From positions 644,397 to 708,396 of the forward strand of contig CANLLF010000003.1 in NCBI GenBank assembly GCA_947491935.1: a stretch of 64,000 bases of DNA, given 5' to 3'. The notes beneath the pieces were generated by a model. It had not been told where the DNA came from. It was given only the letters and a program-made list of their open reading frames with translations, and did no database searches. Made by a program: the position numbers and the translations under genes. Position 1 is the stretch's first letter. The number at the start of each line of letters is the position of its first letter. Positions 33,437-43,183 of the stretch are shown piece by piece. The DNA comes from an uncultured Roseicyclus sp. Its GTDB lineage: Bacteria > Pseudomonadota > Alphaproteobacteria > Rhodobacterales > Rhodobacteraceae.

Positions 33437-35551
33437 ATGGTCGATACCATCGCCGAAGACGTCCAAGCCGTTCCCGAGCGCTATGACGGCCCGATCCTGG
33501 AAATCGAGAACCTCTCGATCTCCTTTTTCACCCGCCTGCGCGAAATCCCCGCCGTGATGGACTTCTCCTGCACCGTGATGCCCGGCGAGGCGATGGGGCT
33601 GGTTGGCGAGAGCGGGTGCGGCAAATCCACCGTTGCCCTTGGCGTGATGCAGGATCTGGGTGTGAACGGACGCATCGTCGGCGGCACGATCAAGTTCAAG
33701 GGCCGCGATCTGAACAAGATGTCGATGGAAGAATTGCGCGATCTGCGCGGCTCTGAAATCGCGATGATTTATCAGGAGCCCATGGCCTCCCTGAACCCCG
33801 CGATGAAGATCGGCAAGCAGCTCATGGAAGTGCCGATGATTCATGAGGGCAAGTCCGAGAAGGAGGCCTATCAGCTCGCGCTGGACGTGGTGACAGATGT
33901 CCGCCTGCCCGACCCCGAGCGGATGCTGAAAAGCTACCCGCACCAGCTCAGCGGCGGCCAGCAGCAGCGCATCGTGATCGCTATGGCCCTGATGTCAAAG
34001 CCCTCTTTGCTGATCCTTGACGAACCCACCACAGCTTTGGACGTGACCGTTGAGGCGGGCATCGTCGACCTCGTGAAGGGTTTGGGCGAAAAATACGGCA
34101 CGTCGATGCTGTTCATCTCCCACAACCTCGGTCTCGTGCTGGAAACCTGTGACCGCCTCTGCGTCATGTATTCCGGCGAAGCGGTCGAGACCGGCTCCAT
34201 CGAAGATGTCTTCGACAAGATGCAGCACCCCTATACGCAGGCGCTCTTCCGCTCGATCCCGCTGCCCGGCGCCGACAAGAACGCGCGCCCGCTCATTGCC
34301 ATTCCCGGCAATTTCCCCCTGCCCCATGAGCGGCCCGAAGGATGCAATTTCGGCCCCCGCTGCGACTATTTCGAGGCCGGGCGCTGCGACGTCGGCTCGA
34401 TCCGGATGGAAAATGTGCCCGGCAATGATCGCCACGCCTCGCGCTGTGTGAAGTTCAAGGAAATCGACTGGATGGCCGAGCCCGAACTGGCCGCCACCAC
34501 CGAAAAGGCGCCCATCGGCGATGTGGTCCTGAAGATCGATAACCTCAAGAAATACTACGAAGTCGCGGCCAACGCGCTGTTCGGTGGCGGCGACAAAAAG
34601 GTCGTGAAAGCCAACGAAACCCTCAGCTTCGAGGCCCGCGAATCCGAGACGCTGGCCATTGTCGGCGAGAGCGGCTGCGGCAAGTCCACGCTGGCCAAGG
34701 TTCTGATGGGGCTTGAGACGGCGACCGACGGCACCATCGTCATGGGCAATCAAGAAATTCAAAACACAGCCATCGAAGATCGAGAAACCAAAACCGTCTC
34801 CAGCATCCAGATGGTCTTCCAGAACCCGTTCGATACGCTCAACCCGTCGATGACGGTGGGGCGCCAGATCATCCGCGCGCTAGAAGTCTTCAAGATCGGC
34901 AGCAGCGATGCCGATCGGCGCAACCGGATGCTGGAATTGCTTGATCTGGTGAAGCTGCCCCGCGCCTTCGCCGACCGGATGCCGCGCCAATTGTCCGGCG
35001 GCCAGAAGCAGCGCGTCGGCATCGCCCGCGCCTTTGCCGGCGATGCCCGGATCGTGGTGGCCGATGAGCCGGTTTCGGCGCTCGACGTGTCGGTTCAGGC
35101 CGCGGTGACGGACCTTCTGATGGAAATCCAGAGACGCGAGAAAACCACGCTTATGTTCATCTCTCACGACTTGAGCATCGTCCGCTATCTGTCTGATCGT
35201 GTTATGGTTATGTATCTGGGCCATGTCGTAGAACTCGGCTCGACCGAGCAGGTCTTCAGCCCGCCCTACCATCCCTATACCGAGGCGCTTCTGAGCGCGG
35301 TTCCCATCGCCGACACCTCCATCGAGAAAAAGCACATCGTGCTGGACGGCGACATTCCATCGGCGATGAACCCGCCCTCGGGCTGTCCGTTCCAGACCCG
35401 GTGCCGCTGGAAATCCGACGTCCCCGGCGGGTTGTGCGAAAAGGACGTGCCCCCGATGCGAACGCTGGCGACCGGGCACGAGATCAAGTGCCACCTTGCC
35501 GAAGACATCCTGGCGCGCATGGAGCCGGTGATCAAAATCGCGGCGGAGTGA
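33437..35551 (+). CDS. Fused double ABC ATPase (DppD-DppF type)
   Basis: A 704-residue protein carrying both ATPases of a peptide-class importer in one chain. Domain 1 has Walker A GESGCGKST at about residues 56-64, signature LSGGQQQR at about 171 and Walker B LLILDEP at about 191. It ends with the oligopeptide C-terminal Cys-rich segment FGPRCDYFEAGRCDVG. Domain 2 repeats these at about 410, 518 and 540, ending GCPFQTRCRW. The fusion fits one heterodimer-like ATPase pair driving the two permeases upstream. It is the last gene of the operon. Confidence 0.93.
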   Translation: MVDTIAEDVQAVPERYDGPILEIENLSISFFTRLREIPAVMDFSCTVMPGEAMGLVGESGCGKSTVALGVMQDLGVNGRIVGGTIKFKGRDLNKMSMEELRDLRGSEIAMIYQEPMASLNPAMKIGKQLMEVPMIHEGKSEKEAYQLALDVVTDVRLPDPERMLKSYPHQLSGGQQQRIVIAMALMSKPSLLILDEPTTALDVTVEAGIVDLVKGLGEKYGTSMLFISHNLGLVLETCDRLCVMYSGEAVETGSIEDVFDKMQHPYTQALFRSIPLPGADKNARPLIAIPGNFPLPHERPEGCNFGPRCDYFEAGRCDVGSIRMENVPGNDRHASRCVKFKEIDWMAEPELAATTEKAPIGDVVLKIDNLKKYYEVAANALFGGGDKKVVKANETLSFEARESETLAIVGESGCGKSTLAKVLMGLETATDGTIVMGNQEIQNTAIEDRETKTVSSIQMVFQNPFDTLNPSMTVGRQIIRALEVFKIGSSDADRRNRMLELLDLVKLPRAFADRMPRQLSGGQKQRVGIARAFAGDARIVVADEPVSALDVSVQAAVTDLLMEIQRREKTTLMFISHDLSIVRYLSDRVMVMYLGHVVELGSTEQVFSPPYHPYTEALLSAVPIADTSIEKKHIVLDGDIPSAMNPPSGCPFQTRCRWKSDVPGGLCEKDVPPMRTLATGHEIKCHLAEDILARMEPVIKIAAE

Positions 35552-35573
35552 CGGGCGACCCTGGATACGCCAC

Positions 35574-35598
35574 GGGGGCCAGCCCCCGCACCCCCGGC
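35574..35598. repeat. GC-rich extragenic hairpin between convergent genes
   Basis: GGGGG CCAG CCCCC followed by GCACCCCCGG lies in the 73-base gap between the ABC ATPase and modC ends. It resembles the element after miaA. It may serve as a two-way transcription barrier, but it lacks a T-run. Confidence 0.45.
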
Positions 35599-35624
35599 AA
35601 TTCAGGGAACAATGATGGGCAGGA

Positions 35625-36689
35625 TCAGGCGCGACTGATATTTTCGGCGGCGACGGCGACCGATTTGATCACCGCATAGCCGCGCCAATTGTCACGCAGG
35701 CCCATGGCTTCGGCCGAACGGCGGGTGACACGGGCGAGGATGCGGTCATCCCCCGCAAGAAGCTGCACCATCACGCCCGGGCCATCGCCTTGCCGCAGGG
35801 TCGTCAGGCGCACGGGCAGGATGTTGAGGGCGGAAATGCCGTCCGGCGGGCTGGCCGACAGCATCACATCCTGTGCCATGATCCGCACCCTCACCTCGGC
35901 GCCCTCTCCCTGATCCAGGCGCGGCAGCCAGAGCGACCCGCCTGCACAGGACAGCTCCGTCAGGCCATCCGCATGGTGGCGGGCGATGCGGGCGCGGATC
36001 AACGCGCCGGCCTCTCGCACGCCCAGGATCGGGCTGACATCGGGATCGGAGAGGACGTCCTCCGCCGCCCCGACGCGCGCCACGCAACCCGCCTCCATCG
36101 CGACAACCGTGGTGGCCAGCCGCGCGATCTCGGCGATGGAATGTGACACGTAAAGCATCGGCACCCCGGCCTCGTCGCGCAGACGTTCCAGAAAGGGCAG
36201 GATCTCGGCCTTGCGGGCGTCATCGAGCGCGGCGAGCGGCTCATCGAGCAGCAGCAACCGCGGCTCGCTCAGAAGGGCGCGGCCGATGGCCACCCGCTGC
36301 GCCTCCCCTCCGGAGAGCGCGTTGGGGCGGCGATCCAACAGGTCGCCGATGCCGAGCATCTCGACCACCGGGTCCATTTCACCGCCGCGCATGCCGTAGC
36401 GCAGATTTGCCCGCACATTCATATGGGGAAACAGGCGCGGCTCCTGAAAGACGTAACCGATGCGACGATCGGAAACCTTCAGACGGAGGCCCGCGCCTGT
36501 ATCCTCCAGAACGGTCCCATCCACGCATATCCGAGCCTGCTGCGCTTTAAGAACACCCGCCGCAGCTTTGACAACGCTCGTCTTTCCTGCCCCCGAGCGT
36601 CCGAACAGGGCGGTCACGCCAGCGGGCGCCTCGAAGGCCGCATCCAGCGTGAAACCGGGAAAGGCATGGCGCACCGAGACCTCAAGCAT
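35625..36689 (-). CDS. modC: Molybdate ABC transporter ATP-binding protein
   Basis: A 354-residue ATPase. Walker A GRSGAGKT is at residues 30-37, the signature LSGGEAQRVAIGRAL at about 126-140 and Walker B LLLLDEPLAALD right after. The C-terminal about 70 residues form the MOP/TOBE oxyanion-sensing domain (ISALNILPVRLTTLRQG). The ATG at 36689 overlaps the modB end by 8 bases. The modABC order and domain content support molybdate (or tungstate) uptake. Confidence 0.93.
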   Translation of the reverse strand: MLEVSVRHAFPGFTLDAAFEAPAGVTALFGRSGAGKTSVVKAAAGVLKAQQARICVDGTVLEDTGAGLRLKVSDRRIGYVFQEPRLFPHMNVRANLRYGMRGGEMDPVVEMLGIGDLLDRRPNALSGGEAQRVAIGRALLSEPRLLLLDEPLAALDDARKAEILPFLERLRDEAGVPMLYVSHSIAEIARLATTVVAMEAGCVARVGAAEDVLSDPDVSPILGVREAGALIRARIARHHADGLTELSCAGGSLWLPRLDQGEGAEVRVRIMAQDVMLSASPPDGISALNILPVRLTTLRQGDGPGVMVQLLAGDDRILARVTRRSAEAMGLRDNWRGYAVIKSVAVAAENISRA

Positions 36690-37383
36690 CGCGGCCTCCG
36701 ATCCGGGCAGCCACGCGGCGCGCCAGTATCTCCGAGACCAGAAGCGCCCCCATGGCCACCACCACCGACACGATGACGAGCCGCCAGGCCGACCCCTCGC
36801 CGCCCGGCACCTGCAGGAACGCGTAGATCGCCGAGGGCACGGTACGCGTCTCGCCGGGGATGTTGGACACGAAGGTGATTGTTGCCCCGAACTCCCCCAT
36901 CGCCTTGGCAAACGCCAACACCGCCCCCGTCAGAATGCCCGGCAGGGTCAGGGGCAAGGTGATGGTAACGAACACCCGCAGGCGCGAGGCACCCAACGTA
37001 CCCGCCACCTCCTCGAGCTTGGGATCGACGGCCTCCAAGGTCAGGCGGATCGCCCGGACCATCAGTGGGAAGGCCATGATTGCCGCCGCCAGCGCGGCGC
37101 CCGTCCAGCGAAACGCGACGCCGAGGCCGAGGCTTTCCAGCAGCCCGCCAAGCGGCGCCTGCGGCCCGAAGCTGAGGAGCAGGAGGTAGCCCGTGACAAC
37201 GGGTGGCAGGATCAGGGGCAAATGCACCAGGCCATTCAGCAGCGCGTGGCCGGGGAAGCGGTAGCGGGCGAGGATATAAGCGACGGCGATCCCAAACGGC
37301 AGGCTGAGGCAGGTTGCCACCAGCGCCACACGCAGCGACAGGGCCACGGCCTGCCACTCCGCAGGGCCGAGCCAGCCGCTCAT
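36682..37383 (-). CDS. modB: Molybdate ABC transporter permease
   Basis: A 233-residue five- to six-span permease. GIAVAYILARYRFPGHALLN, LPLILPPVVTGYLLL, the ATPase-contact loop EVAGTLGASRLRVFVTITLP and LAFAKAMGEFGATI are ModB family blocks. It overlaps modA by 4 bases and modC by 8. Confidence 0.94.
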   Translation of the reverse strand: MSGWLGPAEWQAVALSLRVALVATCLSLPFGIAVAYILARYRFPGHALLNGLVHLPLILPPVVTGYLLLLSFGPQAPLGGLLESLGLGVAFRWTGAALAAAIMAFPLMVRAIRLTLEAVDPKLEEVAGTLGASRLRVFVTITLPLTLPGILTGAVLAFAKAMGEFGATITFVSNIPGETRTVPSAIYAFLQVPGGEGSAWRLVIVSVVVAMGALLVSEILARRVAARIGGRDA

Positions 37384-38117
37384 TCCGGCACCAGCCCGAA
37401 TCCCGCGCCGGAAAACGTGGCCCGCGCCACGGGGGAGCCGAGATAGTCGAGGAATTCTGCGGCCTCCGGCCCCGCGCCACGTGTCAATGCCACGGGATAG
37501 GTGATGGCGGGATGGCTCGCCGCGGGAATCTCCGCCAGAATGCTGACCCGCCGCTCTTCCGCGGCGTCCGTGGCGTAGACAATGCCCAACCGCGCGGCCC
37601 CGATGGCCACCAGAAGTTGCGCGGCCCGCACACTATCGGACTCGATGATTTGGGGGCGAAGCGCCTCCCACAACCCCAATTCTTCCAACGCGGCGCGGGC
37701 GTAGATGCCTGCGGGCACGGCCTCTGTCAGGGCCAGGGCGAGGCGGCCGCCGTCGAGTGCGTCCGGCAAATCCGCGAGCGCCAGGGGGCCGACCCGCTGC
37801 CAGCTTCCGATCACGACCAACCGGTTCGTGAGCAGGCTTCGGCGGCTGCCATCGCGCAGGGCTCCCGCGGCTTCGAGATGGTCCATCCAATCTTCATTGG
37901 CCAGCATCACGACATCTGCCGGAGCCCCGGCCTCCACCTGCCGGGCCAGAGCCGACGATCCGGCATAGACCAGCGTCACCCCGTGGCCGCTCTCCCGCTC
38001 CCACGCCTCGGCGATCTCATCCAGGGGGCCGCCGAGGCTCGCCGCGGCAAAGATCGTGACGTCGCCGGCTTGGGCGGGGACAGCCAGGGTAAGGAGTGCG
38101 AGAAGGATGCGGAACAT
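37380..38117 (-). CDS. modA: Molybdate-binding periplasmic protein
   Basis: A 245-residue binding protein with a short signal peptide (MFRILLALLTLAVPAQA, cleavage before GDVTIFAAASL). ModA blocks are FAAASLGGPLDEIAEAWE, GSSALARQVEAGAPADVV, and the C-terminal YPVALTRGAGPEAAEFLDYL. ATG 38117 is chosen by the signal peptide; open sequence upstream belongs to the terminator region. First gene of modABC. No clear ModE-type palindrome was seen upstream. Confidence 0.94.
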   Translation of the reverse strand: MFRILLALLTLAVPAQAGDVTIFAAASLGGPLDEIAEAWERESGHGVTLVYAGSSALARQVEAGAPADVVMLANEDWMDHLEAAGALRDGSRRSLLTNRLVVIGSWQRVGPLALADLPDALDGGRLALALTEAVPAGIYARAALEELGLWEALRPQIIESDSVRAAQLLVAIGAARLGIVYATDAAEERRVSILAEIPAASHPAITYPVALTRGAGPEAAEFLDYLGSPVARATFSGAGFGLVPE

Positions 38118-38183
38118 GGGGGGACTATCGCCGGACTTGGTGACAGCGGCAAGGCGCGCCGTTGGGCGGGAAATGACGGGCCC

Positions 38184-38215
38184 CAAAAGAAAAATGGGGG
38201 TCCCGAAGGACCCCC
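38184..38215 (-). terminator. Rho-independent terminator (UUCG tetraloop)
   Basis: Read on the minus strand, GGGGGTCC TTCG GGACCCCC forms an 8-bp stem with a stable UUCG loop, followed by ATTTTTCTTTT. This is the clearest intrinsic terminator in the window. It stops minus-strand transcripts coming from DUF2188/nrdJ before modA. Confidence 0.85.
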
Positions 38216-38354
38216 AAGGTTCGCTGATCAGGCTCTGATATTTACTGCCCGAGTGTTCTGCCTGCGGCCTGATCCGCGTCAGGGGCGAGCGCACCCGCCC
38301 CGGATTTCAGGTGCGCGAGGAATGGTGAGGACCCCGCGTACCCGATGATTTCCC

Positions 38355-38585
38355 CTAACCCGCTGGTGGGTAAGGGTCGTCGCCGTAGGTGTTCCGTTCC
38401 CGGATCCTACCATTGCGACCTTGAAGGAAGGCCTCGCCGCCATCGCGCCGGGCTTGGCCTCGTGCGAAATCCCAAGCGTCAGCTTGTGTATCGAACACGC
38501 GAGTTGGGCGTTCACTTCCTTCTCGTTGTGATTCCCACCGTCCGTCGGAACGAGGCGAGGTCCAGTGATTTGGATTCTTTGCCAT
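38355..38585 (-). CDS. DUF2188 domain protein
   Basis: A 76-residue protein in which the DUF2188 pattern covers nearly all: HWTSPRSDGRWESQREGSER, FDTQADAWDFARGQARRDG, EAFLQGRNGRIRERNTYG, DDPYPP. Function is unknown; members are small cytosolic proteins frequent in accessory DNA. The ATG has a very good AAGGAG site nine bases upstream. It lies alone in a patch of lower GC content between the nrdJ hairpin and the terminator above, which suggests later acquisition. Confidence 0.82.
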   Translation of the reverse strand: MAKNPNHWTSPRSDGRWESQREGSERPTRVFDTQADAWDFARGQARRDGGEAFLQGRNGRIRERNTYGDDPYPPAG

Positions 38586-38756
38586 TGCAAAGCTCCTTCT
38601 TCTCCACAGACTCCGAGCATTTGTTGGTAGTAAGCCTGTGAGTTGTTCAGCACGCTATTGATCTGCCAATTCGACCGTGGTCTCCGTCTATCATCGACCC
38701 GAATGGGCCGAATTTGCTTGTCCTGCAGCGTACTAGGCTCTTGCAGGATGGGCGGG

Positions 38757-38780
38757 GGATCGGCGCGCCAACGCCGATCC
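38757..38780 (-). terminator. Stem-loop downstream of nrdJ
   Basis: GGATCGGCG, loop of six, CGCCGATCC forms a perfect 9-bp stem beginning 18 bases after the nrdJ stop. No T-run follows on the minus strand (CCCGCCC instead), so it is more likely a 3'-end stabiliser or a Rho-assisted stop than a full intrinsic terminator. Confidence 0.5.
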
Positions 38781-38797
38781 TCGACCCTCAATTTCGT

Positions 38798-41700
38798 TCA
38801 GCTACACCCAGACGTCGCGCCGCAGGTGTTGCACTTCATGCAGGTGCCGTTGCGAACGAGCGTGTAGTTGCCGCATTCGCCGCAGGCTTCGCCTTCATAG
38901 CCCTGCATCTTTGCCTTCGTCCGGGCGTCCATCGAGACCGTTCCGGTGGTGACCGCCGTGGTGGACGCCGCCGCCGCGATGGTGCCGCCGCCCTTGGTTT
39001 CCGGCACGAGGGATTCCAGCACCGCGACCGGGTCCTGCCCGCCCTGCAACACGAACAGCTCTTGCGGCGCGCGGTTGCGGAGATAGCCGGTGGAGGCGAC
39101 CTGTTTCAGGACGTCCACGGCCGAGGCTGCCCGGCTGTCGGGCACTTCGCGGACATTCGAGACACCCTCTTCCGCGCCGCGGCCCACATCATCGAAGCTC
39201 GCGCCTTCCGGGGCCACATGGGCCAAATCGGTGCGGTCGAGGTAGCTGACGGCAAGCTCGCGGAAGATGTAATCGAGGATCGAGGTGGCGTTCTTGATCG
39301 TCTCGTTGCCCTGCACCATGCCCGAGGGTTCGAATTTGGTGAAGGTGAAGGCATCCACGAATTCGTCCAGTGGCACGCCGTATTGCAGGCCGACGGAGAC
39401 CGCGATGGCGAAGTTGTTCATCATCGCGCGGAAGCCCGCGCCTTCCTTGTGCATGTCGATGAAGATCTCGCCCAACTGGCCGTCTTCATACTCGCCCGTG
39501 CGCAGGTAGACCTTGTGGCCACCCACAATCGCTTTCTGGGTATAGCCCTTGCGGCGCTGGGGCATCTTTTCGCGCCCGCGGGCGATTTCCTTGACGATGA
39601 CCTTCTCGATCACCTTCTCGGCCAGCACTTGCGCCTTTTCGTGGTTGGTGCCGGTTTCCAGGATTTCGGCGGCCTCGTCGTCATCCTCGACCAGCGCTGC
39701 GGCCAGAGGTTGGGACAGTTTGGAGCCGTCGCGGTAGAGCGCATTGGCCTTCACGCCGAGGGACCAGGAGAGCTCATAGGCCTTCTGGCAATCCTCGATC
39801 GTGGCGTGATTGGCCATGTTGATCGTCTTGGAGATTGCACCCGAGATGAAGGATTGGGCGGCTGCCATCATGTGGATGTGTGAGTCCACGCTGAGGTAGC
39901 GCTTGCCCTTCTTCCCGCACGGGTTCGCACAGTCGAACACGCCGAGGTGTTCATCCTTGAGGAACGGCGCGCCCTCCAAGGTCATGGTCCCACAGACGTG
40001 ATCGTTCGCGGCCTCGATCTCGGCCTTGGAGAAGCCAAGATGGCGCAGCAGGTCAAAGGTGGGATCGTTCAGTTTTTCCGCCGGGATACCAAGGGTTTGG
40101 GTGCAGAACTCGGCGCCCAGGGTCCATTGGTTGAAGACGAAACGAATGTCGAAGGCCTGCGGCAGGGCGGCTTCGATCTTCTCGATCTCCGCGGGGCCGA
40201 AGCCGTGGCCAATCAGGCTGGTGTGGTTGATTCCGGGGGCCTGGCCCAGGGTGCCGTGGCCCACCGCATAGGCGATGATTTCCTCGATCTGGGCGCTGGA
40301 ATATCCCATGGCTTCAAGGGATCCGGGGACCGAGCGGTTGATGATCTTGAAATAACCACCACCGGCGAGCTTCTTGAACTTCACCAGGGCGAAGTCGGGC
40401 TCGATCCCGGTTGTGTCGCAATCCATGACCAGGCCGATCGTGCCGGTGGGCGCGATGACGGTGGCTTGGGCGTTGCGATAGCCATGCTGTTCGCCAAGCG
40501 TCAGCGCCTCGTCCCAGGCCTGCTTGGCCAGCTCAACCAGCTTGCTGTCGGGACAGTTCACCTGATCCAGCGCGACCGGGTTCACGTTGACGTCCTCATA
40601 GCCGTCGGTCTTGCCGTAGGCGGCGTTGCGGTGGTTGCGCATCACGCGGAGCATGTGTTCGCGGTTCTTGGCGAAGCCGTCGAAGGGCCCGAGTTCCGAC
40701 GCCACCTCGGCGGAGGTCGCATAGGCTACCCCGGTCATGATCGCAGTCAGCGCCCCGCAGAGCGCGCGGCCCTCTTCGCTGTCGTACCCGTAGCCCATAT
40801 TCATCAGCAGGCCGCCGATATTGGCGTAGCCAAGGCCGAGCGTCCGGAAATCGTAGCTGAGCTGTGCGATTTCCTTGGACGGGAACTGCGCCATCATGAC
40901 GGAGATTTCGAGCGTCAGGGTCCACAGGCGGCAGGCATGCATGTAGCTTTCGGCGTCGAACGTGCCGCCTGTATAGAACGTCAGCAGGTTCATCGAGGCC
41001 AGGTTACAGGCCGTATCGTCGAGGAACATGTATTCCGAGCACGGGTTGGAGCCGCGGATCGGACCATCCTCCGGGCAGGTGTGCCAGGCATTGACGGTGT
41101 CATGGTATTGGATGCCGGGATCGGCGCAGGCCCAGGCAGCGTGGCCAACCTTTTCCCAAAGATCGCGCGCCTTGATTTCCTTGGCGATTGTCCCGTCCTT
41201 GCGGTTCACCAATTCCCACATCTCGTCATTTTCAACCGCTTTCAGGAAAGCATCGGTTACGCGGATGGAATTGTTGGAATTCTGGCCGGAAACGGAGTTG
41301 TAGGCTTCGCTGTCCCAATCGGTATCGTAGGTCGGGAACTCGATGCTGGTATGGCCCTGCTTGGCGTAATCCAGCACCCGCTTGACGTAGGTTTCGGGGA
41401 TCGCGACCTTCTTTGCCTCGCGGATGGCCTGCTTCAGCGCATCGTTCTTCGTCGGGTCGACGGCATCTTCAAGCGCGCCATCCCAGGTTTTGATGGCCGC
41501 AAAAATGCCATTGAGCATCTTCTCGTGCATCTTGGAGCCAGCGACGATGGAGGCCACTTTCTGCTCTTCCAACACCTTCCAGTCGATGAATTCTTCGATA
41601 TCCGGGTGATCGGCATCGACGATAACCATTTTCGCGGCTCTACGGGTGGTCCCGCCCGACTTGATCGCACCGGCAGCCCGGTCGCCGATTTTCAGGAACC

Positions 41701-42466
41701 CCATCAGGCCGGAGGATTTGCCGCCACCCGACAGCTTCTCGCCTTCCGCACGCAGCTGGGAAAAGTTGGTGCCGGTGCCGGAGCCGTATTTGAAGAGGCG
41801 TGCCTCGCGCACCCAGAGGTCCATGATGCCGCCGTCATTCACCAGATCGTCCTTCACACCCTGGATGAAGCAGGCATGGGGCTGCGGGTGCTCGTAGCTG
41901 GAGGTGGATTTGGTCAGCTTGCCGGTCTTGTAGTCGACGTAGTGGTGGCCTTGGGCGGGGCCGTCGATGCCGTAGGCCCAGTGAAGGCCGGTGTTGAACC
42001 ATTGCGGAGAGTTCGGCGCCGCCATCTGGCGCGCCAGCATAAGCTGCATCTCGTCGAAATATGCCTGCGCGTCGGATTCGGTGGTGAAGTAGCCGCCCTT
42101 CCAGCCCCAGTAGGCCCAAGCGCCTGCGAGGCGCCGGAAGACCTGCTTGGCGGACGTTTCGCCACCATAACGCTGGTCCTCCGGCATAGCCTCCAGCGCC
42201 TTTTCGTCGGCCACGTGGCGCTGAAGGAATACGGGTACGCCTTTTTCCTTCACAGGCTTGGTGGCAGCAGGCACACCGGCCTTGCGGAAATACTTCTGTG
42301 CGATCACGTCGGAGGCCACCTGACTCCAGCTGGAGGGCACTTCAACGTCGTCAAGCTTGAACACGATTGTCCCGTCGGGGTTCCGGATCTCCGACACGGT
42401 CGTCGTGAAATCCAGATCCGCATATACGTCTGCGCCGTCGCGGGTAAATCGCCGTTCAATCTTCAT
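38798..42466 (-). CDS. nrdJ: Adenosylcobalamin-dependent (class II) ribonucleoside-diphosphate reductase
   Basis: A 1222-residue B12-dependent ribonucleotide reductase making dNTP precursors in or without oxygen. Typical blocks are [22 protein letters not shown]-like [54 protein letters not shown] and [20 protein letters not shown]. The C-terminus has a Cys-rich zinc-ribbon-like end ([15 protein letters not shown]). The ATG at 42466 starts the conserved MKIERRFT. The upstream region carries two NrdR-box-like sequences one set spacing apart. No class I nrdAB is in this window. Confidence 0.95.
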   Translation of the reverse strand: MKIERRFTRDGADVYADLDFTTTVSEIRNPDGTIVFKLDDVEVPSSWSQVASDVIAQKYFRKAGVPAATKPVKEKGVPVFLQRHVADEKALEAMPEDQRYGGETSAKQVFRRLAGAWAYWGWKGGYFTTESDAQAYFDEMQLMLARQMAAPNSPQWFNTGLHWAYGIDGPAQGHHYVDYKTGKLTKSTSSYEHPQPHACFIQGVKDDLVNDGGIMDLWVREARLFKYGSGTGTNFSQLRAEGEKLSGGGKSSGLMGFLKIGDRAAGAIKSGGTTRRAAKMVIVDADHPDIEEFIDWKVLEEQKVASIVAGSKMHEKMLNGIFAAIKTWDGALEDAVDPTKNDALKQAIREAKKVAIPETYVKRVLDYAKQGHTSIEFPTYDTDWDSEAYNSVSGQNSNNSIRVTDAFLKAVENDEMWELVNRKDGTIAKEIKARDLWEKVGHAAWACADPGIQYHDTVNAWHTCPEDGPIRGSNPCSEYMFLDDTACNLASMNLLTFYTGGTFDAESYMHACRLWTLTLEISVMMAQFPSKEIAQLSYDFRTLGLGYANIGGLLMNMGYGYDSEEGRALCGALTAIMTGVAYATSAEVASELGPFDGFAKNREHMLRVMRNHRNAAYGKTDGYEDVNVNPVALDQVNCPDSKLVELAKQAWDEALTLGEQHGYRNAQATVIAPTGTIGLVMDCDTTGIEPDFALVKFKKLAGGGYFKIINRSVPGSLEAMGYSSAQIEEIIAYAVGHGTLGQAPGINHTSLIGHGFGPAEIEKIEAALPQAFDIRFVFNQWTLGAEFCTQTLGIPAEKLNDPTFDLLRHLGFSKAEIEAANDHVCGTMTLEGAPFLKDEHLGVFDCANPCGKKGKRYLSVDSHIHMMAAAQSFISGAISKTINMANHATIEDCQKAYELSWSLGVKANALYRDGSKLSQPLAAALVEDDDEAAEILETGTNHEKAQVLAEKVIEKVIVKEIARGREKMPQRRKGYTQKAIVGGHKVYLRTGEYEDGQLGEIFIDMHKEGAGFRAMMNNFAIAVSVGLQYGVPLDEFVDAFTFTKFEPSGMVQGNETIKNATSILDYIFRELAVSYLDRTDLAHVAPEGASFDDVGRGAEEGVSNVREVPDSRAASAVDVLKQVASTGYLRNRAPQELFVLQGGQDPVAVLESLVPETKGGGTIAAAASTTAVTTGTVSMDARTKAKMQGYEGEACGECGNYTLVRNGTCMKCNTCGATSGCS

Positions 42467-42674
42467 TGCATCTGCCTCATATCGCCCGGAGCGCCCGGGC
42501 CCCATTTAACTTCACGGCGGTCTGCCAGGGTCTTCTGCCCTCTGACCGTCAAACACATCTGGGGCACCGGCCTGCGCCGGACGCACACAATCACGGTCGC
42601 GCACGGACGCCCCGTGCTCGGCTTGTGATCTTCGATTGTCGTTTGCTGAGGTTACCCTCTGCCCCCGCCGGGCT

Positions 42675-42690
42675 GCGCTATATGTAGTAG
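42675..42690 (-). promoter_or_regulatory. NrdR box-like site, proximal
   Basis: On the minus strand the core CTACATATAG differs at one base from the NrdR core CTATATATAG, flanked by CTA and CGC. It lies 209 bases upstream of nrdJ and exactly 31 bases from a second box, the spacing known for NrdR pairs. Confidence 0.6.
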
Positions 42691-42705
42691 TGCTTGCATC
42701 GGCCT

Positions 42706-42721
42706 GCACAACTTGGCGTGT
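42706..42721 (-). promoter_or_regulatory. NrdR box-like site, distal
   Basis: ACACGCCAAGTTGTGC keeps the outer ACAC..TTGTG of the NrdR consensus but has a degenerate centre (10 of 16). Taken alone it would be weak; the 31-base offset from the better box raises its weight. Confidence 0.5.
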
Positions 42722-42722
42722 C

Positions 42723-42739
42723 TTGACCAATCGGGTCAA
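42723..42739. repeat. Inverted repeat upstream of the NrdR boxes
   Basis: TTGACC, five bases, GGTCAA is a perfect 6-bp palindrome immediately next to the distal NrdR-like box. It could be another regulator's operator for nrdJ; no family is suggested. Confidence 0.4.
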
Positions 42740-43060
42740 TCATATTTTTGTCATATACCTCCGGTTTTTTTCCTTGAAATTACCTAGCGTCGCTCGCCGC
42801 ATCGCGCGCACCTTGATTCTCTGCGCGCCCCGGCAACACCGACACGCAAAGGGTTTTCCTTTAAACCGGGCGGGATAGGCGAAAAAGCGTAAGTGATGGA
42901 TTGAGATTAACTTCTCGGATCGCGGCCCGGAACGCGGCGTTCGTGCCCCGCGAGTCTCACCCCAACATGTCGTCGAATTGCCACATAAATCCGCCGATGC
43001 GCACCAGATCAGGGGGGCAGCGGCCGCATATGACACCAGATTTAGTGGATTTGAGGGAAA
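42740..43060. other. Gap between nrdJ promoter region and tRNA-Pro
   Basis: About 320 bases with no supported gene. Open frames on both strands give unstructured peptides. The first 60 bases are AT-rich with a run of seven T. A small AAAGG/CCTTT hairpin lies around 42847-42861. I see nothing else. Confidence 0.5.
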
Positions 43061-43137
43061 TGGTCGGGGAGGCGAGATTCGAACTCACGACCTTCTGTAC
43101 CCAAAACAGACGCGCTACCAGGCTGCGCTACACCCCG
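43061..43137 (-). tRNA. tRNA-Pro (UGG anticodon)
   Basis: The 77-nt cloverleaf on the minus strand includes an encoded CCA. Acceptor CGGGGTG pairs with CTCCCCG. The anticodon stem TCTGT/ACAGA encloses the loop TTTGGGT (anticodon TGG). The T arm is GTGAG TTCGAAT CTCGC. Positions 6 and 67 are both T, giving a U-U mismatch inside the acceptor stem; otherwise all stems pair. Confidence 0.93.
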
Positions 43138-43183
43138 ACTGATGCGCTCTTATCGGGGGCGGGGGGCGATGTGCAAGCCCCTG

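Noticed and set aside
39947-42628. Very long open frame (893 codons) on the plus strand opposite nrdJ
   Set aside because: It is antisense to a fully recognisable class II ribonucleotide reductase and its product has no structured motifs; long antisense frames are expected in GC-rich DNA.
42467-42674. Possible cobalamin riboswitch upstream of the B12-dependent nrdJ
   Set aside because: No B12-box-like sequence or typical multi-stem order was found in the leader; the NrdR-like boxes explain control better.
42740-43036. 98-codon minus-strand frame between nrdJ and tRNA-Pro
   Set aside because: No ribosome-binding site, no homology, and odd amino-acid composition.
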